DNA of 36,636 nucleotides, from assembly GCF_001420695.1 (NCBI RefSeq), contig NZ_LJJB01000015.1, forward strand, positions 278,518-315,153. Direction: 5' to 3'. Positions 23,036-30,767 of this stretch are shown in pieces. The translations under genes were made by a program, and so were the position numbers. Numbering within the stretch: the stretch's first letter is position 1; each line of letters starts with the position of its first letter. This DNA comes from Brevibacillus choshinensis (lineage in GTDB: Bacteria > Bacillota > Bacilli > Brevibacillales > Brevibacillaceae). The notes under the pieces are model-generated. The model was not told the origin of the DNA, made no database searches, and saw nothing but the letters and a program-made list of their open reading frames with translations.

Positions 23036-25247
23036 CTTCATCACCATCATCATATGAATTTAGTATGGACCGTAACCGAGAGGTCTTCTCGGCAGGGGGA
23101 ATGTAGCCAGTATCTGCCGTTGTATTGTTCTTTGTAAAGAGAACTATTTTGTCTGTTTTTTCTCTTGATATATCTTGTCTGGAATCTCCCAAACTTAATG
23201 CTTCTTTTCCTTGATTTTGTTCTTTTTCTAATTTGCGATTTTTACGGATGTTCTTTGTTCTCTCACGATCACTAGAATCACTTTTTTCCAAGGTCTCGTT
23301 AGTTTTTCGTGTAGCCTCTTGAACGACACCCTTTATATATGCATCCAGTTCGATCTTGGCTCGTATAGTATCATCACTTTTTTCTTGCTTCCCTAACTTC
23401 TCTATTTCTAATAAGTCTTCTACCTCATCAAATCGTTTATTGAAATATCGTTCTTCTCTCTCAAACAAATAGCATTTCTCAAACCTTTGTCCATCATCAA
23501 GCCAAATATATATTGAATTCGTCGTTCGTGGATCGTAAGCGACCGGGATAAGCCAGCTTCCCTTAGCTCTAGCTTTCGTAAACCATTGCTCTCGAATGGC
23601 GACATCACTTGTATAAGCCATTCCTTTAAATAAAATCCCTGTCTTAGTAACAGAAGCATTACCTTTGTACATTAAATTTAACTTCACGATATCTTCTGAG
23701 TGCTTTTTCAGCCTTCCGGTTCGATTCATAATGCCCCAATTCCATAGTTCTCGTGGAATAGAAGAAATATTATCAGCTACTAAAAATTCATTGCGGTCAT
23801 ACCACTCCATGTAGTGCTGATTGTTATGATAAAGAATCGTTCTGATGATGATCTGTGTGAACTCATGCAGTGTCAACTTGGCATCTAGACGATAGTCTCG
23901 TTCACCACGTTCTCTATTTCTCGCAGCAACTGCACCTGGTATCCACTTGATCGTTCGATGATTGAATAAACGAAATTGCTGCTCCACAATCCCTTTCCAG
24001 TCAGCGCGATAGGGTGGTTCTGTCTCTACATCAACTCCCAGTGTATTGATCAGGTTATTGGGCATCGTTCCCTCAAGTTCTCCTCGATCTGCTGTGAGTT
24101 TCTGTGGCAAATGACTACTTATCCATACATCGTCCTCTATCTCAATGCCATATTCAGCACAATATGATCGTTTGTCTGATGCCGTGTTTGCAAGAGCCAT
24201 CATTGCTCCTAACCAACTTGGGCCTTCCAATCCAACATACAGACCAGCAATATATCTACTAAAAACATCAATCACGACATAAATGATTGGTCGGCCAATA
24301 ATCCATTCTCTGTTATATTGACTAACTAGGTAAATATCCGCAACGGTGGCGTCAATCTGAAAGCGAGAGCCAGGACCAAATGATTCTTTCGTTGAACTCC
24401 CCAATATAGGCCTATGCTTAAGTTCAAAATTTCTTTTACCTTGCCGTTTCTTTATTGATTCCTCTAAATCAAGCTCCTTCTGATACCAATACCTGAACTG
24501 TCCATAGGTAGGTAATTCATCCTTGGCAGGTAGTAGGGGAATCCGAGTATCTTCACTTTTTTTAAATCCAATATTGAAAAATGCTTCCAACGTTTTCTGA
24601 TAGGCACGTCTTAAAGGAGCCTTTTCTTTCGTGTTATAAAACAAACGAATCCCTGAACGAAAAGATTGCTTCATCTCTTCTGAAATGTTTACTCCTGTAG
24701 GCTCATCAGAGAATTTTTTAGGGCGTCCTCTTTTAGTTTCACCGCCAATTCGTTCAGTTCCTAAACCACCGGAATTTTTATAATAGGGTAATAAAGCATT
24801 AACCATCTTACCAGCTTGCCAGTATCTTCTTAGGTATCGATAAATGGTACTTTTATGTATTTGAGATGTTTGTACTGCGTCTGCAACCATGACGCCTCGC
24901 AGCTTGGGATCAAAGACATCGGGTTCTTGTTCTACAATTGGAGAGATTACTTCCCATGCCTTGTCCCTTATCTCCTTGTGTTTTTGGGGAATAGAAGCTT
25001 CCTCAATAAACAGATTGGGGAATTGTATATATTCGATCACTCGGTGATGTTTTTCCAGAGCACTTTTAACATACTCTTCGACAGTCCTTACCTGAGGAAA
25101 TGCTTTTTCATCATCTAAAGCAATCGTAACGACCTTTTTACGTTGGGAATCGATCCACAGTATCCGTTCAATGTGGCCTTTATCTAATGGCTCAGCATCA
25201 ATATTTTTCCATTCGACAACAGTGTTTGTAACGAGCCACTCCAACAT
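23028..25247 (-). CDS. tnsB: TnsB DDE transposase
   Basis: A 739-residue transposase of the Mu/TnsB/retroviral-integrase family (Tn7 TnsB is 702). N-terminal helix-turn-helix segments (VADAVQTSQIHKSTIYRYLR) bind the end repeats. The catalytic triad is Asp299 in FQIDAT, Asp387 in LTADRGE and Glu422 in KGIVEQQFR. A beta-barrel region follows. The last 120 residues are highly charged, as expected for the TnsC-contacting tail. ATG at 25247 has GGGGGGA upstream, 2 bp after tnsA. It binds the 20-bp sites at 12721-12861 and 26941-27020 and joins the 3' ends. Confidence 0.95.
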   Translation of the reverse strand: MLEWLVTNTVVEWKNIDAEPLDKGHIERILWIDSQRKKVVTIALDDEKAFPQVRTVEEYVKSALEKHHRVIEYIQFPNLFIEEASIPQKHKEIRDKAWEVISPIVEQEPDVFDPKLRGVMVADAVQTSQIHKSTIYRYLRRYWQAGKMVNALLPYYKNSGGLGTERIGGETKRGRPKKFSDEPTGVNISEEMKQSFRSGIRLFYNTKEKAPLRRAYQKTLEAFFNIGFKKSEDTRIPLLPAKDELPTYGQFRYWYQKELDLEESIKKRQGKRNFELKHRPILGSSTKESFGPGSRFQIDATVADIYLVSQYNREWIIGRPIIYVVIDVFSRYIAGLYVGLEGPSWLGAMMALANTASDKRSYCAEYGIEIEDDVWISSHLPQKLTADRGELEGTMPNNLINTLGVDVETEPPYRADWKGIVEQQFRLFNHRTIKWIPGAVAARNRERGERDYRLDAKLTLHEFTQIIIRTILYHNNQHYMEWYDRNEFLVADNISSIPRELWNWGIMNRTGRLKKHSEDIVKLNLMYKGNASVTKTGILFKGMAYTSDVAIREQWFTKARAKGSWLIPVAYDPRTTNSIYIWLDDGQRFEKCYLFEREERYFNKRFDEVEDLLEIEKLGKQEKSDDTIRAKIELDAYIKGVVQEATRKTNETLEKSDSSDRERTKNIRKNRKLEKEQNQGKEALSLGDSRQDISREKTDKIVLFTKNNTTADTGYIPPAEKTSRLRSILNSYDDGDEDE

Positions 25248-25249
25248 TT

Positions 25250-26080
25250 TTATCCCCCCATTGCCGAGTTCCTTAGTTGCTCATTTTCAATAATTATTTC
25301 GTCCAATGGCTGCGATGGTAAGATTGGTTTACTCATATTTACTTTCCATCTCTTCGCTGCTATGAAATGCCGTACCATTGCTAAGGATGTTCCTGGTTCT
25401 AGACCTAACTTATCGTCTGCTATGGAAGTTGCTGAGGCCAATGATGTATGAGCATCTGAGAGATTTTCAAGAACAATCTTCTCTATCCCAGATACAATGT
25501 AGGGGCCAAGATGATGAACATCCTCATTATGTCGTTCTTTATGAACCCATTCGATGTTCTGTATTAAGATCTTTGGGATGTCTACTTCCGTAACAATTCC
25601 CCAGTCAATGTTGCGTTTTGCCCAATAACGTCTTTCAATTTCAAACTTCTCAATTACTCTATGAGAATCTAATTGTGAAGAAGGTTTGATTGTTCTGGCT
25701 ATCTCACGATTGCCGACAGAAATCATAAAATCAGTTGTTATTACAATAGGTTGGGTAGATTTCGGATCTGTAGGATGCTTGATATTTAATTCCTCAGCAA
25801 TGGAGAGGGTTTCTTCGATGGGAAGGAGAGGAAACTGCTCACGGATATCAGTAACAATATCTGACCATTCAAGAATGTAATAATAGGAGCGTTCTAAATC
25901 AGAATGAACATGGTGGATTCGGTTTGTTTTCCAGCCACGGATACGGGTTGCTCGTCCAGAAGACGGGACATCCTGAATCAGGAGCCAAGGGATATAATCA
26001 TGTAGATAGCCTTGACCGCGGCCTTCTTTTATTCGTTTTTCTATCTGTGTTAAAGAGGACTCACGTTTGCGTTTGGGCAA
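25250..26080 (-). CDS. tnsA: TnsA endonuclease subunit of the transposase
   Basis: A 276-residue protein (Tn7 TnsA is 273) that cleaves the 5' strands at the transposon ends, making transposition cut-and-paste. The restriction-enzyme-like active site is visible: Glu63 in SDLERSYYYILE, Asp117 in VITTDFMIS and Lys132 in ARTIKPSS, nearly the same residue numbers as in Tn7 (Glu63, Asp114, Lys132). I chose TTG 26080 because AAAGGAGGT lies six bases upstream; the open frame extends upstream to 26137 but without a ribosome site and into the SUKH gene. The C-terminal part should contact TnsC. Confidence 0.94.
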   Translation of the reverse strand: MPKRKRESSLTQIEKRIKEGRGQGYLHDYIPWLLIQDVPSSGRATRIRGWKTNRIHHVHSDLERSYYYILEWSDIVTDIREQFPLLPIEETLSIAEELNIKHPTDPKSTQPIVITTDFMISVGNREIARTIKPSSQLDSHRVIEKFEIERRYWAKRNIDWGIVTEVDIPKILIQNIEWVHKERHNEDVHHLGPYIVSGIEKIVLENLSDAHTSLASATSIADDKLGLEPGTSLAMVRHFIAAKRWKVNMSKPILPSQPLDEIIIENEQLRNSAMGG

Positions 26081-26109
26081 AAATATACCTCCTTTGTAAT
26101 CATTAATCA

Positions 26110-26787
26110 TCAGTCCCCAATAATCCAATTTATCCATTTCTTTGCATATGTCCCGTTTGGGTCTAATTGCTTTGTTGAGGAAGAAATAAATCGATTGATT
26201 TGACTAAAATCTGGCCCTAGACACCCTATAGCAGTCCATCGATCCATAAAATCAATAAAATTTTTACCTAGTAAATAGCCATGTCCTTGAATATTATTAC
26301 GTGATAAGTAGACGACAGGACAATCAGGACCTTCTGTTAAGTCAAAAGCTAGGAAATCCCCTTTCCCAACATCGCAAAATATTAGTTTGTTATGCCAAAC
26401 CTTACTAATAGGATCATCTGTATTCATGTGGTATTCCTTAATGAATATATTTTTGAACCGATTAATACGGATTAAATCTTTTAGATCCCATCCAAAATCA
26501 CAGTTGAATTTTCTGTATTCCTGAGGACATTCTACAATTAATTCAACATCTTCCATTAGCGACCAGGAAATTTGTATTTTCGAAGAAAATTGAAGTAATG
26601 TCTCACGAAACGACAGCGGTAGTTTCACACCTAACTTTTTTTCGATTTCTTCAACTTGTTGCAAGGTAGCAGGTTTGGTAACTAGAACCTCTTCTATATC
26701 ACCGCCAATTTCCCAAATATGGTCTGTAAATTTATCCAATCTAACTTTCCAAGCATTCCATGGTTTCATAAATAGAATATTCCCCAT
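26110..26787 (-). CDS. SUKH (SMI1/KNR4) domain protein
   Basis: A 225-residue protein. PATLQQVEEIEKKLGVKLPL followed by SFRETLLQFSS is the classic SMI1/KNR4 (SUKH-1) N-terminal signature, with the acidic/aromatic middle and a WTAIGCLGPD segment near the end. SUKH proteins are best known as immunity proteins of polymorphic toxin systems, but no toxin gene is adjacent. ATG at 26787 has AAGGAAGG upstream; the longer frame to 26832 lacks one. It is the first gene inside the right end and lies 29 bp before tnsA in the same direction, so it is part of the tns transcription unit. Core Tn7 has no gene here. Confidence 0.85.
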   Translation of the reverse strand: MGNILFMKPWNAWKVRLDKFTDHIWEIGGDIEEVLVTKPATLQQVEEIEKKLGVKLPLSFRETLLQFSSKIQISWSLMEDVELIVECPQEYRKFNCDFGWDLKDLIRINRFKNIFIKEYHMNTDDPISKVWHNKLIFCDVGKGDFLAFDLTEGPDCPVVYLSRNNIQGHGYLLGKNFIDFMDRWTAIGCLGPDFSQINRFISSSTKQLDPNGTYAKKWINWIIGD

Positions 26788-26830
26788 TGGTTTCCTTCCT
26801 TTCGTAAAACTCCCGATGTAGCTATAACAC

Positions 26831-26858
26831 AAAAAGAGCTACCCATAGAAGGTAGCTC
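26831..26858 (-). terminator. Terminator/attenuator ahead of the SUKH-tns operon
   Basis: On the minus strand GAGCTACC pairs with GGTAGCTC around a 7-nt loop, followed by TTTTTGTG. It lies between the right-end repeats and the SUKH start codon, in the direction in which glmS transcripts enter the element. It would insulate the tns genes from glmS read-through, or attenuate them. Confidence 0.8.
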
Positions 26859-26920
26859 AACAATAGACATTATTCTAAGTTGTAGCTTCTCGGATGTTTC
26901 CATCATCAAGTACCACACCA

Positions 26921-26940
26921 GAAGTATAACCTTATACTTC
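26921..26940. repeat. 20-bp palindrome abutting the right-end sites
   Basis: GAAGTATAA-CC-TTATACTTC is a perfect palindrome with 9-bp arms. It occupies exactly the next 20-bp register inward of the four TnsB sites and shares part of their pattern (AGT.TAA...T.TA). It could be a diverged fifth site, or an operator for the tns operon. Confidence 0.5.
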
Positions 26941-27028
26941 CAGTCTAATACTTTATTTTGCAGTCTACAACTTTATTTTTCAGTCTAACACTTTATTTTC
27001 TAGTCTAAAACTTTATTTGCTTGGAACA
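26941..27028 (-). repeat. Right end of the inner Tn7-like transposon
   Basis: Four abutting 20-bp TnsB sites lie in exact register (26941, 26961, 26981, 27001), each of the form YAGTCTAANACTTTATTTNN, followed by eight bases ending ACA at 27028. The minus strand begins TGTTCCAAG. The overlapping four-site plan matches Tn7-R. Confidence 0.95.
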
Positions 27029-27033
27029 AAAAT
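27029..27033. repeat. Target site duplication, right copy (AAAAT)
   Basis: AAAAT immediately outside the right end, identical to 12706-12710. Its centre lies about 23 bp past the glmS stop codon, as in Tn7 insertions at attTn7. Confidence 0.92.
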
Positions 27034-27110
27034 CAATATCCAACTAATTCCCCTTACTCTACCGTAACACTCTTCGCCAAATTCCGTGGTTTATCCACGT
27101 CCAGGCCGCG
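27034..27110 (-). other. attTn7 (TnsD recognition region)
   Basis: The last codons of glmS, encoding the conserved LDVDKPRNLAKSVTVE tail, plus about 20 bp of downstream sequence up to the insertion point. In Tn7, TnsD binds this part of glmS and insertion happens a fixed distance downstream. Two right ends have used this site. Confidence 0.85.
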
Positions 27111-28886
27111 AACGACAGATGCAAAGTAGGAAAGCAATTGCAATGGAATGACGGTCAAAATAGGTGTCAGCATAGGCAATGTGGCTGGCAAGTAGATCAC
27201 TTCATCGACGCTCTTTGCCAGGTCGTTGTTGCCTTCGATCGCAAAGCCCAGTACGCGTGCGCCGCGGGCTTTTACTTCCACGATGTTGCTCACCATTTTT
27301 TCGTAGATATCCGGTTGTGTAGCTAGTGCGACTACCGGTACGTTATCTTCAATCAGCGCGAGGGTGCCGTGTTTCAGTTCACCAGCAGGGTAAGCTTCGG
27401 AGTGGATGTACGAGATCTCCTTGAGCTTCAGGGAGCCTTCCAGCGAGACTGCATAGTCGAGGCTGCGTCCGATAAAGAACAGGCTGTTTACGCCTTTGGT
27501 GCTCTCTGCAAAGTGACGAACCTGCTCGGCATCTTCCAGCATGGAAGTGATTTTCGCAGGGATTTCTTGCAGATGATCCACCACTTCAGCTACTTCCGTC
27601 GCTGCCAGTGTACCTTTTACCTGTGCCAGATAGAGGCTGAACAGATACAGGGCTACCACTTGGGACGTATATGCCTTCGTGGACGCTACCGCTACTTCTG
27701 GGCCTGCCCATGTAAAGATGACTTCGTCTGCTTCACGAGCTACGGAGCTGCCTACCACATTGGTGATTGCCATGACCTTGACGTTACTCTTTTTCGCTTC
27801 ACGCAGAGCCGCCAGTGTGTCTGCTGTTTCACCAGATTGGCTGATCACGATCATCAAGGTGTTGTCCGTGTAGATCGGATCACGGTAACGGAACTCCGAT
27901 GCAACAGCTACTTCCACTGGAACGCGGGTCCATTTTTCAATGACGTCTTTACCGACCAGACCTGCGTGCATAGAAGTACCGCAAGCCACGATATAGATGC
28001 GATCGTATTTCGCCAGTTCGGCATCGCTCATTTTCAGCTCAGGCATTACGATACGCTTGTTCTCCTGATCAATGCGAGCGCCCATCGTTTCACGAACAGC
28101 TTGTGGCTGCTCATGGATTTCTTTGAGCATAAAGGAATCGTAGCCGCCTTTTTCAGCCTGCACCAGATCCCACTCTACATGGAACAGTTCCCGCTCGATT
28201 TTCGCACCTGTTTCTGCGTCCATCAGCTTTACGCCATCACGGGTGAGCACAGCCATTTCGCCTTCGTTCAAAATGTACACGTCGCGCGTATGCTCCAAAA
28301 TCGCAGGGATATCGGAACCGATGAAGCTCTCGCCTTCACCCACACCGACTACCAGTGGGCTTGCCAGACGAATGGCCACCAATTTATCCGGCTCATGCTC
28401 GGTCATAATTCCCAATGCGTAAGCACCACGCATACGTTGTACCGCTTTGCGTGCAGTCGAAACGATATCGCCATCATACAAGTCAGCCAGCAAGTGAGCG
28501 ATGACTTCTGTATCCGTCTCAGAGGTAAAGGTGTAGCCTTTGCTCAGCAGCTCTTCTTTGATCGGCAGGAAGTTCTCGATGATTCCATTGTGCACGACAG
28601 CAAAGGAATGCTTTGCATCTGTGTGAGGGTGGGAGTTTTCGTTAGACGGTTTTCCGTGTGTCGCCCAACGAGTATGTCCAATCCCAATGAAACCACCTAA
28701 CGGATGAGATTCCAGACGCTCTTCCAGCACAGCCAAACGGCCCTGTGCTTTATCCAGCTCCAATCCCTTCTCGTTCAATACGGCTACCCCAGCCGAGTCG
28801 TATCCACGATACTCCAGCTTGCGAAGACCCCCGATGATAATATCCTGCGCTTGTTTATTTCCAATATATCCAACGATTCCGCACAT
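27054..28886 (-). CDS. glmS: Glutamine-fructose-6-phosphate aminotransferase
   Basis: This 610-residue enzyme makes glucosamine-6-phosphate from fructose-6-phosphate and glutamine, the first step to UDP-GlcNAc and the cell wall. MCGIVGYIGNKQAQD carries the catalytic N-terminal Cys; the glutaminase domain has GHTRWATHGKPS. Two SIS domains follow (VACGTSMHAGLVGK, VISQSGETADTLAA, FFIGRSLDYAVSLEGSLKLKE), and the tail ends LAKSVTVE. ATG at 28886, with AAGGGG upstream, places Cys at position 2 as required; the longer frame is untranslated leader. A self-cleaving ribozyme lies in the leader. The gene is intact despite the Tn7-like insertions downstream. Confidence 0.98.
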   Translation of the reverse strand: MCGIVGYIGNKQAQDIIIGGLRKLEYRGYDSAGVAVLNEKGLELDKAQGRLAVLEERLESHPLGGFIGIGHTRWATHGKPSNENSHPHTDAKHSFAVVHNGIIENFLPIKEELLSKGYTFTSETDTEVIAHLLADLYDGDIVSTARKAVQRMRGAYALGIMTEHEPDKLVAIRLASPLVVGVGEGESFIGSDIPAILEHTRDVYILNEGEMAVLTRDGVKLMDAETGAKIERELFHVEWDLVQAEKGGYDSFMLKEIHEQPQAVRETMGARIDQENKRIVMPELKMSDAELAKYDRIYIVACGTSMHAGLVGKDVIEKWTRVPVEVAVASEFRYRDPIYTDNTLMIVISQSGETADTLAALREAKKSNVKVMAITNVVGSSVAREADEVIFTWAGPEVAVASTKAYTSQVVALYLFSLYLAQVKGTLAATEVAEVVDHLQEIPAKITSMLEDAEQVRHFAESTKGVNSLFFIGRSLDYAVSLEGSLKLKEISYIHSEAYPAGELKHGTLALIEDNVPVVALATQPDIYEKMVSNIVEVKARGARVLGFAIEGNNDLAKSVDEVIYLPATLPMLTPILTVIPLQLLSYFASVVRGLDVDKPRNLAKSVTVE

Positions 28887-28937
28887 AAGTGATGATCCCC
28901 TTCCAAATAAGGCGGGGACACAACCCAATGCCAATGG

Positions 28938-28968
28938 TACGGGGGTGTGCCCCCGCCATTCCATTTAT
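28938..28968 (-). other. Stable hairpin in the glmS leader
   Basis: Between ribozyme and start codon the minus strand reads ATGGCGGGGG-caca-CCCCCGTACCAT, a strong GC stem without a following T-run. It is not a terminator; it may shape leader stability or ribosome access. Confidence 0.5.
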
Positions 28969-29027
28969 TTTTTATCTATTCACGATTTCATTCATGGTTA
29001 ACGTTGCATGGACTGTCAAATCGTATC

Positions 29028-29180
29028 ATGCGCAAGTTTTTGTCCACCAGATTTCTCTGATATTTTGTACCTGCGCTCCACGGTAGTGATACTGCTGCCG
29101 GGAGGTATCCGCCGAAATCTTCGATAAACCTCCACCTCGTCCACTGGGCCTTTTTCCGGTCAGCCACAGTGCTGGCGCTT
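29028..29180 (-). ncRNA. glmS: glmS ribozyme-riboswitch
   Basis: Read on the minus strand it starts AGCGCCAGCACTGTGGCTGA, with the cleavage site between A29179 and G29178. The catalytic-core blocks GACGAGGTGGAGGTTTATCG, TTCGGCGGATACCTCCCGG and a 3' domain with GAGCGCAGG ... TTGCGC follow. These match the glmS ribozyme consensus. Glucosamine-6-phosphate acts as cofactor for self-cleavage, which destabilises the mRNA and closes a feedback loop on glmS. Confidence 0.95.
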
Positions 29181-29282
29181 TACAACAAGTAATTATTCCT
29201 TACATTCATTATGTTTGGGCTTTGTTCTGCAATCGCCTCCCTTTCAGCTACAAGATTGTGCTATAGCCAGATGCACATGAAC

Positions 29283-29311
29283 ACTTTACCACATCTCGCT
29301 GTTAGCGACAA
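29283..29311 (-). promoter_or_regulatory. Candidate glmS promoter
   Basis: TTGTCG (29311-29306), a 17-nt spacer and TAAAGT (29288-29283) lie between the glmM terminator and the ribozyme. The hexamers are only fair matches, but the position fits a transcript beginning upstream of the ribozyme. Confidence 0.4.
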
Positions 29312-29340
29312 TCATATCTTTGTCATTTACTTGTATGCGA

Positions 29341-29367
29341 AAGGGAGTGGCTCTGAACCACTCCCTT
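29341..29367 (-). terminator. Terminator after glmM
   Basis: AAGGGAGTGG and CCACTCCCTT form a 10-bp stem with a 7-nt loop just past the glmM stop. The T-run that follows is short on the minus strand, so some read-through into glmS is possible. Confidence 0.7.
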
Positions 29368-29377
29368 CACATATTTT

Positions 29378-30724
29378 TTACACGAGCTCTTGTTTCACGA
29401 CATCGACGATCCGATGGACCAAGCCCTCTAGCTGAGAAGCGTCCGGTCCTTCTGCCATCACGCGAACGATTGGCTCGGTTCCAGATGGGCGTACCAGTAC
29501 GCGTCCATTCCCAGCCAATTCTTCCTCGACAACTCGGATAGCCTGTTCGATCGCCTCGTTACCGTTCAACTTTGATTTATCTTCTACTCGTACATTGATC
29601 AGGAGCTGCGGGTACTTCACCATGACCTTTTTGAGCTCGGACAATGGTTTCCCCGATTCCTTGACGATGTTCAACAGCTGCAGACCGGTCAACAACCCAT
29701 CACCTGTCGTATTGTAGTCCAAGAAGACGATATGGCCAGATTGCTCGCCACCCAGGTTGTAGCCGCCGCGCAGCATTTCTTCCACGACATAACGATCACC
29801 TACGGCTGTCTTGGTCGTATTGATGGAGCATTCCTCCATGCCTTTGAAAAAGCCCATATTGGCCATGACCGTCGTCACAATCGTGTTGTTGTTCAACTTC
29901 CCTTTTGCCTTCAGGGCACGTGCACAGATCGCCATAATGTAATCGCCATCGATGATTTCACCGTTATCATCTACCGCGATACAACGATCAGCATCTCCGT
30001 CAAAGGAAAGGCCCAGATCAGCTTTATGTTTCAGCACTTCCTCCTGAACTCGTTCAGGATGAGTAGAGCCGCATTGATCATTAATATTGATTCCATTTGG
30101 ATTGGCGCCGATCGTGATGACTTCTGCGTCCACGTCAGCAAACAGACGTGCAGCCAACGAAGAGACCGCTCCGTTTGCACAATCCAAAACGACTTTCAAG
30201 CCGTCAAATCGCTCGGATACGGTACTTTTCAAGTGGGAGAGGTATTTTTGTCCACCCTCCAAGAACTCGAGTACAGTCCCGATATTTTCACCTGTCGGAC
30301 GAGGTAGAGTATCCTCTGTCGCATCCAGGTATTGTTCGATTTCTGCTTCTACTTCATCGGACAGTTTAAAGCCGTTGCTGCCGAAGAACTTGATGCCGTT
30401 ATCCGGAAACGGATTGTGGGAGGCGGAAATCATGACACCCGCATCTGCTCCCAACGCTCGCGTGAGATATGCCACACCCGAGGTAGAGATGACACCCAAT
30501 CTGACTACTTCTACTCCGACCGATAGCAGGCCTGCCAAAAGTGAGTTTTCCAGCATTTGACCGGAAATGCGCGTATCACGCCCAATCACTACCTTTGGTT
30601 TACCTTCTTGTTTGTGTCTCGTGAGAACATAACCGCCAACGCGTCCGATTTTAAATGCCAGTTCGGGTGTTAGCTGTGCATTCGCCACACCGCGTACACC
30701 GTCAGTTCCGAAATACTTCCCCAT
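29378..30724 (-). CDS. glmM: Phosphoglucosamine mutase
   Basis: This 448-residue enzyme converts glucosamine-6-phosphate to glucosamine-1-phosphate, the step after Glm[21 protein letters not shown], the phosphoserine loop [20 protein letters not shown] (active Ser near 100), the metal loop [14 protein letters not shown], the sugar loop [13 protein letters not shown] and the phosphate site [16 protein letters not shown] are all intact. ATG at 30724 has GAAGGAAATGAGGG upstream, 43 bp after cdaR. The order cdaA-cdaR-glmM is conserved in Bacillales; CdaA, CdaR and GlmM form a membrane complex in which GlmM inhibits c-di-AMP synthesis. Confidence 0.98.
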   Translation of the reverse strand: MGKYFGTDGVRGVANAQLTPELAFKIGRVGGYVLTRHKQEGKPKVVIGRDTRISGQMLENSLLAGLLSVGVEVVRLGVISTSGVAYLTRALGADAGVMISASHNPFPDNGIKFFGSNGFKLSDEVEAEIEQYLDATEDTLPRPTGENIGTVLEFLEGGQKYLSHLKSTVSERFDGLKVVLDCANGAVSSLAARLFADVDAEVITIGANPNGININDQCGSTHPERVQEEVLKHKADLGLSFDGDADRCIAVDDNGEIIDGDYIMAICARALKAKGKLNNNTIVTTVMANMGFFKGMEECSINTTKTAVGDRYVVEEMLRGGYNLGGEQSGHIVFLDYNTTGDGLLTGLQLLNIVKESGKPLSELKKVMVKYPQLLINVRVEDKSKLNGNEAIEQAIRVVEEELAGNGRVLVRPSGTEPIVRVMAEGPDASQLEGLVHRIVDVVKQELV

Positions 30725-30767
30725 GTTTGTCCCTCATTTCCTTCCTTGTGCACACAACAGCTTATGT

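Larger units (their letters stand above)
12711..27028 (-). mobile_element. Complete Tn7-like transposon (tnsABCDE plus cargo)
   Basis: A 14,318-bp element with TGTTCTAAG at its left end and TGTTCCAAG (inverted) at its right end, TnsB-site arrays at both, and perfect AAAAT duplications. It lies about 20 bp past the glmS stop, right end towards glmS, the position and orientation of Tn7. It encodes SUKH-TnsA-TnsB-TnsC-TnsD-TnsE in one direction, then a four-gene cargo operon near the left end. All frames are intact, so it looks recent and potentially active. A full tnsABCDE set in a Gram-positive host means both targeting routes may operate. Confidence 0.95.

Noticed and set aside
26941-27020. 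Direct repeats as iterons of a plasmid origin
   Set aside because: They lie at a transposon end with a target duplication, and there is no Rep gene nearby.
3048-27028. One single 24-kb Tn7-like transposon using the 3048 left end
   Set aside because: The flanks do not match (TCTAA versus AAAAT), while 12711 has a perfect AAAAT duplication with 27028. The composite is kept only as a possible mobilisable unit.
27369-28700. Long open frame of 443 codons on the plus strand
   Set aside because: It is exactly antisense to glmS, has unnatural Cys/His/Phe-rich composition, and no ribosome binding site; it is a shadow of the GC-rich third positions of glmS.
28938-28968. Terminator between the ribozyme and glmS
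   Set aside because: The GC stem is strong but lacks a T-run, and termination here would prevent glmS expression.
29732-30560. Plus-strand frames of 191 and 157 codons
   Set aside because: They are antisense to glmM, which has all catalytic motifs intact.
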